Shown one piece after another: positions 44,287 through 51,531 of a stretch of 64,000 nucleotides of DNA. Within the stretch, counting starts at the first letter, position 1. Each line of letters opens with the position of its first letter. Made by a program: the position numbers and the translations under genes. Origin of the DNA: Paracidovorax avenae ATCC 19860 (lineage in GTDB: Bacteria > Pseudomonadota > Gammaproteobacteria > Burkholderiales > Burkholderiaceae_C); contig NC_015138.1 of the NCBI RefSeq assembly GCF_000176855.2, forward strand, positions 4,464,001 through 4,528,000, written 5' to 3'. The notes under the pieces were generated by a model. It did not search any database and had not been told where the DNA came from. It saw only the letters and a list, made by a program, of their open reading frames with translations.

Positions 44287-45162
44287 ATGAGCACGACCCC
44301 CTCATCCTTCCCTTCCGATGCGGACGGCACCCCCGTCGCGACGTACACCTGGGCCGACGTGCCCGGCACACCCACGGGCGTGGTGCAGATCGCCCACGGG
44401 CTCGCCGAGCACGGCGAGCGCTACGACCGCTTCGCCAGGGCGCTGAACGCTGCCGGGTTCCTGGTCCACGCGGTAGACCACCGCGGCCACGGGCGCACCG
44501 CGGATGGGCGCATGGGCGATTTCGGCAAGGCGGGCTTTGGCGGCCTGATCGCCGACGTGGCCCAGTTCGGCGCCCTGCTGCGGGCCCGGCACGGGCAGCT
44601 TCCGCTCTTCCTCTTCGCCCACTCGATGGGCTCCTTCGCCGCGCAGGCAGCCCTCCTCGACCATTCAGCGACGTGGTCCGGCGTGGTCCTGTCCGGATCG
44701 ACCGCGCTGGACCTGTTCGCCGCCGACCTGGCGAATCCGCCGCCGGGCGCCCCCGCAGGCCTGGCGGCGCTGAATGCGGGCTTCGCGCACCGCACGGGTT
44801 ACGAATGGCTGTCGCGCGATGCCGCCGAGGTGGATGCCTATGTCGCCAACCCCTGGTGCGGATGGGACGTTCCCCCCGACGTGTTCCCGGCCTTGATGGC
44901 GCCGGCCTCAAGTCTCGCCGATCCGGCCCGTCTGGCAGGCATTCGCGGCGACCTGCCCATCCTCATCGCGTCCGGCGACGCGGATCCGCTCGCTGGCGGC
45001 GGCGAGCGGCTGAAGATCCTGGGCCAGCGCTACCGGGACGCGGGCATCGCCGACGTGACCGTGAAGCTCTACCCGGCCGGCCGCCATGAACTCCTGAACG
45101 AAACCAACCGCGACGAAGTGACCGCCGATATCGTCGCCTGGCTGCGCGCGCACGCGGCCTGA
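44287..45162 (+). CDS. Monoacylglycerol-lipase-like alpha/beta hydrolase
   Basis: A 291-residue alpha/beta hydrolase of the lysophospholipase/monoacylglycerol lipase type (Hydrolase_4). It has the HGLAEHGERYDRFA oxyanion segment, DHRGHGRT, the nucleophile in AHSMGS (normally GHSMG; the first Gly is Ala), the acid in ILIASGDADPLAGG and the base in YPAGRHELLNE. The last two segments identify the Asp-His pair. It cleaves acyl esters in the cytoplasm. It starts 10 bases after the chemoreceptor stop and may complete the module. Confidence 0.9.
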   Translation: MSTTPSSFPSDADGTPVATYTWADVPGTPTGVVQIAHGLAEHGERYDRFARALNAAGFLVHAVDHRGHGRTADGRMGDFGKAGFGGLIADVAQFGALLRARHGQLPLFLFAHSMGSFAAQAALLDHSATWSGVVLSGSTALDLFAADLANPPPGAPAGLAALNAGFAHRTGYEWLSRDAAEVDAYVANPWCGWDVPPDVFPALMAPASSLADPARLAGIRGDLPILIASGDADPLAGGGERLKILGQRYRDAGIADVTVKLYPAGRHELLNETNRDEVTADIVAWLRAHAA

Positions 45163-45177
45163 CGCACTGCCTGCCGG

Positions 45178-45258
45178 TCAGAAGGCGCCGTACCGGTAGG
45201 CGAAGTACAGCGCGGCCAGCACGCCGGCCACGGAGAGGAAAGTCATCAGCCTGGACAT
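45178..45258 (-). CDS. Putative 26-residue single-helix membrane peptide
   Basis: A 26-codon frame reads MSRLMTFLSVAGVLAALYFAYRYGAF: a basic start, one hydrophobic helix of about 16 residues and an aromatic C-terminus with a positive flank. GGGAG lies 6 bases before the ATG. The peptide is well formed for a small inner membrane protein, similar in length to known regulatory peptides. It lies between the convergent lipase-like gene and the DUF2721 gene, whose transcript it could end. It is below the usual size threshold, so it would be missed by most gene callers. Confidence 0.5.
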   Translation of the reverse strand: MSRLMTFLSVAGVLAALYFAYRYGAF

Positions 45259-45289
45259 CCGGGCTCCCGGGAATGAGGGACCTGCATCG

Positions 45290-45718
45290 TCAGGTCGGGT
45301 TGATGCTGTGCTGCGCCAGGTAGATCTCCACCAGCATGAGCGTATAGGTGGCCACCAGCCCCAGCATGGCCAGCACGAACAGGCCGGCCACCGGCCGGTC
45401 GAACGCGATGCCCAGTTCGTTGCCCACGAACAGCGATACGATCAGGAAGCACACCAGGATCGCGCAGGCCGCAGCGACCGTGATGGCGGCATTCACCACC
45501 TTCGCGCGGCGGTTGAGCGCCTGCAGCTCCTGCTGCAGCGCCGGGCTGGCCTCGGTGGGCGCATGCTCCTGGTCGTCCCGGCGCTTGATGGTGCGGTCAT
45601 TGATGCGGGCCAGGCGGTTGGTGAGCACGGTCAGCGTGCTGCCGATGGCGGCCAGCATGAAGGCAGGCCCCACCGCGAGCTGGATGACGTGCGAGGTGTC
45701 GGCGTGGATGGTGAGCAT
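45290..45718 (-). CDS. DUF2721 membrane protein
   Basis: A 142-residue protein with three hydrophobic segments: about 10-32, 76-97 and 108-135. The cytosolic loop after the first helix has NRLARINDRTIKRRDD, and the alternating charged linker reads LQALNRRAKVV. This is the DUF2721 pattern, a small inner membrane family of unknown function. It lies downstream of the DabA gene on the same strand, 77 bases away, and could be part of that transcript. No function is claimed. Confidence 0.8.
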   Translation of the reverse strand: MLTIHADTSHVIQLAVGPAFMLAAIGSTLTVLTNRLARINDRTIKRRDDQEHAPTEASPALQQELQALNRRAKVVNAAITVAAACAILVCFLIVSLFVGNELGIAFDRPVAGLFVLAMLGLVATYTLMLVEIYLAQHSINPT

Positions 45719-45795
45719 GGATGGGCGCCATTGTCCACCGGAGCCGTCCCATGGCGTGTCATCCGCCGCCGCCTGCCGCGCTCGGCAATCCCGGC

Positions 45796-48273
45796 TCACG
45801 CCCCGGACGGCCCCATGCCCACGGCGAACCAGTCGCCTCCCTCGCGCCGCTCCAGCCCCGCCTCCCCGAAGCGCCACAGGTGCAGCCACCCGTTGCCCAG
45901 CAACTGCTGCAACACCGCATGCCGGGCGATGACCGACTCGATGGCCGCCGCGGGCGCGTCGATGACCACCGTCAGCCGCAGCGGCTCGTGCACCCAGCGC
46001 TGCCCGTCGTGCAGCGACTGGCGCGACAGGCCGATGCGCAGGTCGCCGCCGTTGCCCTCGAACACGCCGATGTGCCCGCCCACCACGTTGTGCAGCAGCT
46101 TGTTGCCACTGCCCAGGCGCCCGGGGTCGCAGGTGGAGGCGTGGTACTGCCAGTTGATCCAGTGCGTGACGAGCATGGGCGCCGTCATCAGCTGTTCCAG
46201 CAGGCTGCCGTCGGCGTCCTGGGCCGGGTCGTAGTCGTGCAGGAAGGCACGTCCGCCCAGGTCCGTTCCCCAGGTTCGCGAGCGCGGCGCGATGACGAAG
46301 GCGGCATTGCCGGCCAGGCCCCATTCGGGCCGGGTCTGGGCGCCGTCGTTGGCGCGGCGGCGCAGCGCGGACAGCAGCTCGCCGGCCGCGGCATGCGGAT
46401 CCATGGCCAGCGAGGGGGCGCGTTCGCGGCGCACGCGGTCGCCCGCGGTGGCGAACACCGGCTGCCAGCGCTCCCAGCGCGCACGCGCCTCGGGCGGCAA
46501 CAGGTCGAGGTCGAAGCCCTCGATCTCGTCGGTCGTCGTGTTGTGCAGCGCGGCGACGAAGCGCGTGGCCTCGGGCAGCGCGATGCCCAGCCCCGGCAGC
46601 GCGGCGCGCACCCCGGCATCGTTCAGCAGCAGCGCCAGGGCACGCGCATTGACCTCGCCGGTCTGGCCGCAGCAGGCGCCGCAGTCCAGCGCGGCGGCCT
46701 GGGCGTTGTTGGCCGACTGGCTGCCATGGCCCACCAGCATCACCAGCGGTGCAGCGCCGCGAGCCAGGCCAAGACCCTTGAGCACACGCGCGGCAAGCGC
46801 AGCGCGCTCCTGCAGCGACAGGCCGCTCAGCATGGGCCGGCAGACGGGGCGGTAGCGCGCCGGCAGGCCCTCCTGGTCGCCGCTGTCGCGGGCCTGCTCG
46901 CGCGGCCACAGCCAGCCGCCCAGCTTGCCGAGGTAGCCGGCCCCCAGCGCCTCGACAAAGGAGAAGGCCGCGCCGGGCCAGCGCGTGGTGGATTCCCACT
47001 GCGCCGCCCAGGCCAGGCGGCGGTGGCGGGCGGTGACGGCGGCGCCGGGGTCGGGCAGCTGGTCGGTCACCTCCATCGCAGGCGGCAGCAGACCCGGCAG
47101 CTGGGGCCGGCGCGCCGTGGTGCCCAGCGGCGTGTAAGCCGCCGGCACCCCGAAAAACCCCGCGAAGCCCAGCGTCTGCAGCGTCGGTGCGGTGGCTTCC
47201 AGCGCGCGGCGCAGCGGTTCGCTGCGCACGTCGATGCAGAACACGGCCTGCGCCTCCGGCTCGGCAGGCCGGAACCCGGGCGCCCGGGCCAGCCGCCCGG
47301 CCAGTTCGCGCTGGTAGCCCAGCTCCAGCGCGAGCTGCCAGGCCTCGTCGACGACCAGCGCCTGCTCGGCCTGCCGCAGCCGCTCGGGAGCGCGGCGCCA
47401 CTCGGCCTGGAGTGCGGCGAAGGCCTGGCGCGCGGCGGCGTCGTCCTTGCACTCCAGCAGCACGGCGCCCCATGCCAGCCGGATGGCCAGCAGGTCGCGC
47501 AGGTGCCCGCGCTCCGGCGCACCTTCGGGCGCCTGCCAGGCCAGGTACGCGCACCACGAGGCCCAGCCGTTGACGGTGAGCAGCACCGCCTCCAGGTAGT
47601 CGGCCCAGGCGCCATCGGGCAGTTGCAGGTGGTGCATCGCCCAGGCCTCGGCGTCCTCGCGCGTCGCCGGCAGGGCCTGCAGGCCGCGGTGCAGGCCGGG
47701 CAGCCCCATCAGCGTGCCGATGCCGTGGTCATGCGTCAGCGTGTCGCGCCAGAAGGCGTAGAGACCCGGCCCGCGCTCGGGCTGCCAGTCGGCCTGGGCC
47801 CGGTCGAAGAAAGCGGCACAGGTCTGGCTGACCTGGTGGGTGATGGCCTGGCGCCAGGTCAGGCGCGCATCGCGGGCGGGATCGTTGTCCAGCACGTCGA
47901 TCAGCAGCGGCAGGGGCTGCAGCCCGTCGGAGCGGTCCAGCGCGGCGACGCAATCATCTGCGCCCAGACCCAGCGCATCCGGCAGCTGCTGCAACGCCAG
48001 GGCCAGATCCTCCGGAGAGATACGGCCACCGTACCAGGCCTCTGCCTGGCGCTCGCGCGGCGGGAACACCTGGATGCCGCCCAGCAGCGCCATGCGCGCG
48101 GCGACGCGGCGCAGCGGCTGGCCCGTGCGCTGCCAGTGCGGGTTGACGGCGATGGCGCGGTCCAGCGGCCAGGCGGGGGCGATCGCGCTGCAGGCCCGGG
48201 CGCAGGCGGCCTGGATGCGGGTGGGCGCCGCGGCCCGGGCCAGGGCGTCGTGTTCGAGGGTGTCGGCGTGCAT
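45796..48273 (-). CDS. dabA: Inorganic carbon transporter subunit DabA
   Basis: An 825-residue DUF2309/UPF0753 protein, the DabA subunit of the DAB bicarbonate/CO2-hydrating pump. The likely zinc site, like that of beta-carbonic anhydrases, is C346, D348 (VFCIDVRSEP), H516 (GHGSQS) and C531 (DCGACCG), with spacing almost as in the characterised protein. It works with the DabB membrane subunit to hydrate CO2 vectorially to bicarbonate, using the proton gradient. The 18-base gap to DabB shows they are in one operon. A LysR regulator is divergent from the operon. Confidence 0.92.
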   Translation of the reverse strand: MHADTLEHDALARAAAPTRIQAACARACSAIAPAWPLDRAIAVNPHWQRTGQPLRRVAARMALLGGIQVFPPRERQAEAWYGGRISPEDLALALQQLPDALGLGADDCVAALDRSDGLQPLPLLIDVLDNDPARDARLTWRQAITHQVSQTCAAFFDRAQADWQPERGPGLYAFWRDTLTHDHGIGTLMGLPGLHRGLQALPATREDAEAWAMHHLQLPDGAWADYLEAVLLTVNGWASWCAYLAWQAPEGAPERGHLRDLLAIRLAWGAVLLECKDDAAARQAFAALQAEWRRAPERLRQAEQALVVDEAWQLALELGYQRELAGRLARAPGFRPAEPEAQAVFCIDVRSEPLRRALEATAPTLQTLGFAGFFGVPAAYTPLGTTARRPQLPGLLPPAMEVTDQLPDPGAAVTARHRRLAWAAQWESTTRWPGAAFSFVEALGAGYLGKLGGWLWPREQARDSGDQEGLPARYRPVCRPMLSGLSLQERAALAARVLKGLGLARGAAPLVMLVGHGSQSANNAQAAALDCGACCGQTGEVNARALALLLNDAGVRAALPGLGIALPEATRFVAALHNTTTDEIEGFDLDLLPPEARARWERWQPVFATAGDRVRRERAPSLAMDPHAAAGELLSALRRRANDGAQTRPEWGLAGNAAFVIAPRSRTWGTDLGGRAFLHDYDPAQDADGSLLEQLMTAPMLVTHWINWQYHASTCDPGRLGSGNKLLHNVVGGHIGVFEGNGGDLRIGLSRQSLHDGQRWVHEPLRLTVVIDAPAAAIESVIARHAVLQQLLGNGWLHLWRFGEAGLERREGGDWFAVGMGPSGA

Positions 48274-48291
48274 GGTCTTTTTCTTTCTCTG

Positions 48292-49794
48292 TCAGATCGT
48301 GGCGGGGCGGGATGCAGGCGGTGTGGCCGGCGTGGGCGTCCAGCGGCGCGGCCACAGGCGCAGGCTCCAGCGGGTGTAGAACTCGTCGAGATAGAAGCCG
48401 GCGTAGCTCCAGCGGCGCGCGGTGAGCAGTGCCTGCGGGTGCATCTGCAGCGCGACGAGCACGGCGTAGAGCGCGGCCATGCCGGCCAGCGCCAGGCATC
48501 CCAGTGCGCCCTGCGGCGCGTCGTGCAGGCCCAGCGGCAGCGCGTGGGCCGCGCGGGCCACGGCCGTCAGCACCGCCGTGGCGGCCAGGCCGGTAAGCAA
48601 CTGCCGCGGCCCCGATGCCCACAGCAGCGGCGCCCAGGCCAGCGCCATCACGCCCGTCCACCACAGCGGCCAGCCGCCGCCCACCGCCGCCACGACCGCA
48701 CCGGCCAGCAGCGGTGCGGTCAGCAGGCTGGCGCGGGCCGGCAACTGCGGCGGCCGCAGCGCACGCGCCCGGGTCTGCCGCACCACGTCGGACGCGGCCA
48801 GGAAGGCATGCGCCTTGTAGATGGAATGGCCCAGCAGGTGCAGCGCAGCGAGGGTGTAGAGGCCCAGGCCGCACTCCACCAGCATGAAGCCCATCTGCGC
48901 CACGGTGCTCCAGGCCAGCCGCACCTTGATGCTGATGCGGGTCAGCATCACCAGGCCGGCGCCCAGGGCCGTCAGCAGGCCCAGCGCGACGAGGATGGTG
49001 CGCGCCGGCATGGCGTGTTCCAGCAGCGGCGCGCAGCGGATCAGCACCACGCCCCCCAGGTTCACGACACCCGCATGCAGCAGTGCCGACACCGGCGTGG
49101 GCGCCTCCATCACCTGGATCAGCCAGCCGTGCACCGGCATCAGCGCGGTGCGCAGCACGACGGCGGCCACCAGCAGCACGGCGGCCACCTGCAGCGGGAC
49201 GGACAGGCCCGCGGCCTGCACATGGGCCGCCAAGTCACTCAGCGAGCCGCTGCCCACCGCATGCCAGCTCAGCGCCGCGGCAGCGACCAGCAGCCCATCG
49301 GCCGCCCGGTCAGCCACCCGCTTCTTGTGCGCGGCCAGCAGTGCGAACGGGCGGTCGGCGTAGAAGCACAGCAGCCGCTCCAGCGCCAGGCCGATGCCGG
49401 CCCAGGCGGCTATCAGCACGGCCCAGTGGTCGGCCAGCAGCAGCACCTGCACGCCACCCAGTACCGCGGCCAGGGCAGCGGCGTAGCGGACCTGGCGCGG
49501 CTCGCCGTCCAGGTAGCGGGCCGAGAACACGCCCACCACCCCGCCCAGCGCCTGCACCAGCACCGCGACGGCAATGCCCGGCAGCGTCGGGCGCAGCCAG
49601 GGGGCGAGCGGTGCAGAGGCTCCGGAGATCAAGCCGGCCACCGCGGCCACCAAGCCCAGTGCAGACGCCGCATGCAGCGCAACCCAGGCAGGGCGCACCG
49701 CACCCCGGTGAAGCGACAGCCCGGCCGCGGCGCACAGCATCAGCGCCGCGGGCAGCAGCGCGGCGGTGGAGAGGAAAAAGTCGAGGTATTGCAT
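48292..49794 (-). CDS. dabB: Inorganic carbon transporter membrane subunit DabB (NuoL-like)
   Basis: A 500-residue membrane protein with about 12-14 helices, related to NADH dehydrogenase subunit 5 and Mrp antiporters. It has the conserved proton-channel helices (RTALMPVHGWLIQVMEAPTPVSALLHAG with its Lys/His/Glu residues, and GHSIYKAHAFLAASD). In the DAB pump it supplies the proton path that powers the cytoplasmic DabA subunit. ATG 49794 (MQYLDFFLS) is the natural start. The short intergenic region upstream holds two inverted repeats and the divergent LysR gene. Confidence 0.9.
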   Translation of the reverse strand: MQYLDFFLSTAALLPAALMLCAAAGLSLHRGAVRPAWVALHAASALGLVAAVAGLISGASAPLAPWLRPTLPGIAVAVLVQALGGVVGVFSARYLDGEPRQVRYAAALAAVLGGVQVLLLADHWAVLIAAWAGIGLALERLLCFYADRPFALLAAHKKRVADRAADGLLVAAAALSWHAVGSGSLSDLAAHVQAAGLSVPLQVAAVLLVAAVVLRTALMPVHGWLIQVMEAPTPVSALLHAGVVNLGGVVLIRCAPLLEHAMPARTILVALGLLTALGAGLVMLTRISIKVRLAWSTVAQMGFMLVECGLGLYTLAALHLLGHSIYKAHAFLAASDVVRQTRARALRPPQLPARASLLTAPLLAGAVVAAVGGGWPLWWTGVMALAWAPLLWASGPRQLLTGLAATAVLTAVARAAHALPLGLHDAPQGALGCLALAGMAALYAVLVALQMHPQALLTARRWSYAGFYLDEFYTRWSLRLWPRRWTPTPATPPASRPATI

Positions 49795-49820
49795 GGATCG
49801 CCATGGTGGCCATCCGCACA

Positions 49821-49870
49821 TGTTCTGTAAAATTCATTAAAAGAAACATATTGATCTTTTAAACAGAACA
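49821..49870. promoter_or_regulatory. Two nested dyads between dabB and its LysR regulator
   Basis: TGTTCTGT (49821-49828) and ACAGAACA (49863-49870) form a perfect 8-base dyad. Inside it TTAAAAG (49837-49843) and CTTTTAA (49856-49862) form a second perfect dyad. The region is AT-rich within GC-rich DNA. The right outer arm abuts the LysR ATG at 49871 and no ribosome binding site is visible between. Both dyads are good candidates for LysR binding and autoregulation. Confidence 0.65.
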
Positions 49871-50749
49871 ATGCGCCTGGAGCAGCTCAACTTTCACCAC
49901 CTCTTCTACTTCTGGCGGGTGGCCAAGCTGGGCCACCTGACGCGGGCGGCCGAGGAGGTGCATGCCTCGCAGTCGGCGCTCTCCGCGCAGATCCGCCAGT
50001 TGGAAGAGCGGCTGGGCGAGCAGCTCTTCACGCGCGAGAACCGGCGCATGGTGCTGACCGAGGCGGGGCAGGTGGTGCTGTCGTATGCCGAGGACATCTT
50101 CGGCCTGGGCCAGGAGCTGCTGGGGCGGCTGCAGGGCCGCAGCCAGGGGATGACCCGGCTGCGCGTGGGCGCGGTCGCCACCATGTCGCGCAACTACCAG
50201 GAGAACCTGCTGCGCCCCCTGCTGGCCGACCCCGACGTGGTGCTGACCCTCGAATCGGGCCTGCTGGACGACCTGCTGCAAAGGCTGCTCGAGCACCAGT
50301 TGGATGTCGTGCTGACCAACCAGAGCGTGCCGGCCGATCCGGGCCGGCCGCTGCACTGCCGCTTCCTGGCCAGCCAGGCCATCTCGATCGTGGGCCCGGC
50401 CCACCGCTGGCCGGCCGGAGGCCTGCGTGTGCCGCAGGACCTGCATGGCATGGACATCGCCCTGCCCGGCCCCCGCCATGCCGTGCGCGGGCCCTTCGAT
50501 GCGCTGTGCGCTTCGGCCGGCGTGGCGCCGCGCCTGCGCGCCGAAGTGGACGACATGGCCCTGCTGCGCCTGATCGCCCGCGACAGCGGCTGGCTGTCAC
50601 TGCTGTCCGAGGTGGTGGTGCAGGACGAGCTGAAAAGCGGGCTGCTGGTGATCGCCGGCCAGTCGAGCGAACTGACCGAGAGCTTCTATGCCATCACGGT
50701 CCCGCGGCGGCACCGGGTGGAGGCGCTGGAGAAGCTGCTGGGGGCGTGA
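49871..50749 (+). CDS. LysR-family regulator of the DAB operon
   Basis: A 292-residue LysR-type regulator, NhaR-like in its N-terminus (LNFHHLFYFWRVAKLGHLTRAAEEVHASQS). The helix-turn-helix covers about residues 6-65, the ligand-binding domain 95-290. It is divergent from dabB with 76 bases between the starts. Its probable role is control of the inorganic carbon pump; the signal might be CO2 limitation or a metabolite such as 2-oxoglutarate, which is not known. The start directly follows an inverted repeat arm. Confidence 0.9.
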   Translation: MRLEQLNFHHLFYFWRVAKLGHLTRAAEEVHASQSALSAQIRQLEERLGEQLFTRENRRMVLTEAGQVVLSYAEDIFGLGQELLGRLQGRSQGMTRLRVGAVATMSRNYQENLLRPLLADPDVVLTLESGLLDDLLQRLLEHQLDVVLTNQSVPADPGRPLHCRFLASQAISIVGPAHRWPAGGLRVPQDLHGMDIALPGPRHAVRGPFDALCASAGVAPRLRAEVDDMALLRLIARDSGWLSLLSEVVVQDELKSGLLVIAGQSSELTESFYAITVPRRHRVEALEKLLGA

Positions 50750-50850
50750 CGCAGCGGAGAGCCCCCTCATCCGGTAGGTGGCCTGCGGACCGGGCCACCA
50801 CGGCAAGCATTCGGAATCTGGCGAAGGCACCGCTTTTTTCGGGCACCTTC

Positions 50851-50869
50851 TTGTGAATCGCTCTCACAA
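50851..50869. promoter_or_regulatory. TGTGA-type dyad upstream of the SnoaL-like gene
   Basis: TTGTGA (50851-50856) and TCACAA (50864-50869) form a perfect 6-base dyad with a 7-base spacer, about 120 bases upstream of the SnoaL-like gene. It resembles a Crp/Fnr site, but the classical spacer is 6, so the binding protein is unknown. Confidence 0.35.
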
Positions 50870-50990
50870 ACCGAAGGGGTGAGAAATGCAAAATTCCCCT
50901 CACGTCATTCGCTCACCGACGCATCCGGGCGCGGGAATGCCGAGACATCCCGGGCCGGCATGCCGTAGCAACCTCCTGTACGACATCCAT

Positions 50991-51437
50991 ATGGCAACCA
51001 ACGAAGACATCATCAGGCAACTCTATGCGCTGGCGGAAGGCACTGGCCGCGACGCAGAAAAATTCGCCGACCTGTTCCATGCCGACGGCTTCTTTCAGGA
51101 CGAATCCTCCGGAATGCGGCTGTACGGTCGGGATGTGGCCCAGCTGATCCATGCCATCTCGGCAGCCTTCCCCGACATGCACCGCGAACTGCTGCGGTTC
51201 TATACGGCAGGCGACGCGGTGATCGTCGAACTCAAGCTGCAAGGCACGCACCAAGGTGATTTCATGACCAGTGAAGGCGTCCTGCCGGCAACGGGCCGCA
51301 CCTTCGACGTACCCTGCTGCGACGTGTTCCGCCTCCGGGACGGCAAGGTGGAGGCGTTCCATTGCTACAACCAGCTGTCCGTCTGGCTGAAGCAACTGGG
51401 CGCCCTCGACCATCTCGCCGCAGTCGTGAAACGATGA
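50991..51437 (+). CDS. SnoaL-like (NTF2-fold) protein
   Basis: A 148-residue protein of the SnoaL/NTF2 fold. It begins with a helix (MATNEDIIRQLYALAEG), then the cone-shaped sheet with FADLFHADGFFQDESSG, SAAFPDMHRELLRFYTAGD and DVFRLRDGKVEAFHCYN. Such proteins include polyketide cyclases, dehydratases and ketosteroid-isomerase relatives. No pathway partner is adjacent, so the substrate is open. ATG 50991 was preferred to an upstream frame start at 50886 that adds a Pro/Arg-rich extension. Confidence 0.8.
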   Translation: MATNEDIIRQLYALAEGTGRDAEKFADLFHADGFFQDESSGMRLYGRDVAQLIHAISAAFPDMHRELLRFYTAGDAVIVELKLQGTHQGDFMTSEGVLPATGRTFDVPCCDVFRLRDGKVEAFHCYNQLSVWLKQLGALDHLAAVVKR

Positions 51438-51496
51438 CGGCTGGCCCTGAAGCTTCGCGTCGCCGTTCTTTCCATGCCGGGAGCAGCCAACGGGGC

Positions 51497-51521
51497 GCTG
51501 CCGGTTTTTCCAGCCGGTAGC
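51497..51521. terminator. Imperfect hairpin between the SnoaL-like gene and glmS
   Basis: GCTGCCGG and CCGGTAGC pair with one mismatch around a loop that starts with five Ts. Next to it, GCAGG-TG-CCTGC lies right after the glmS stop. The pair may end both convergent transcripts. Confidence 0.35.
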
Positions 51522-51531
51522 AGGTGCCTGC

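Noticed and set aside
45290..47557. Upstream extension of the DUF2721 frame through dabA
   Set aside because: The extension is an out-of-frame reading of dabA; the DUF2721 helices begin at the ATG at 45718.
45721..49830. A 1369-codon open frame antisense to dabA and dabB
   Set aside because: Very high GC gives long stop-free frames on the opposite strand; the product is Arg/Gln/His-rich with no domain, while the dab genes on the minus strand have clear motifs.
50851..50869. Classical cAMP-CRP site
   Set aside because: The dyad spacer is 7 bases, one more than the usual 6, so it is reported only as an unassigned dyad.
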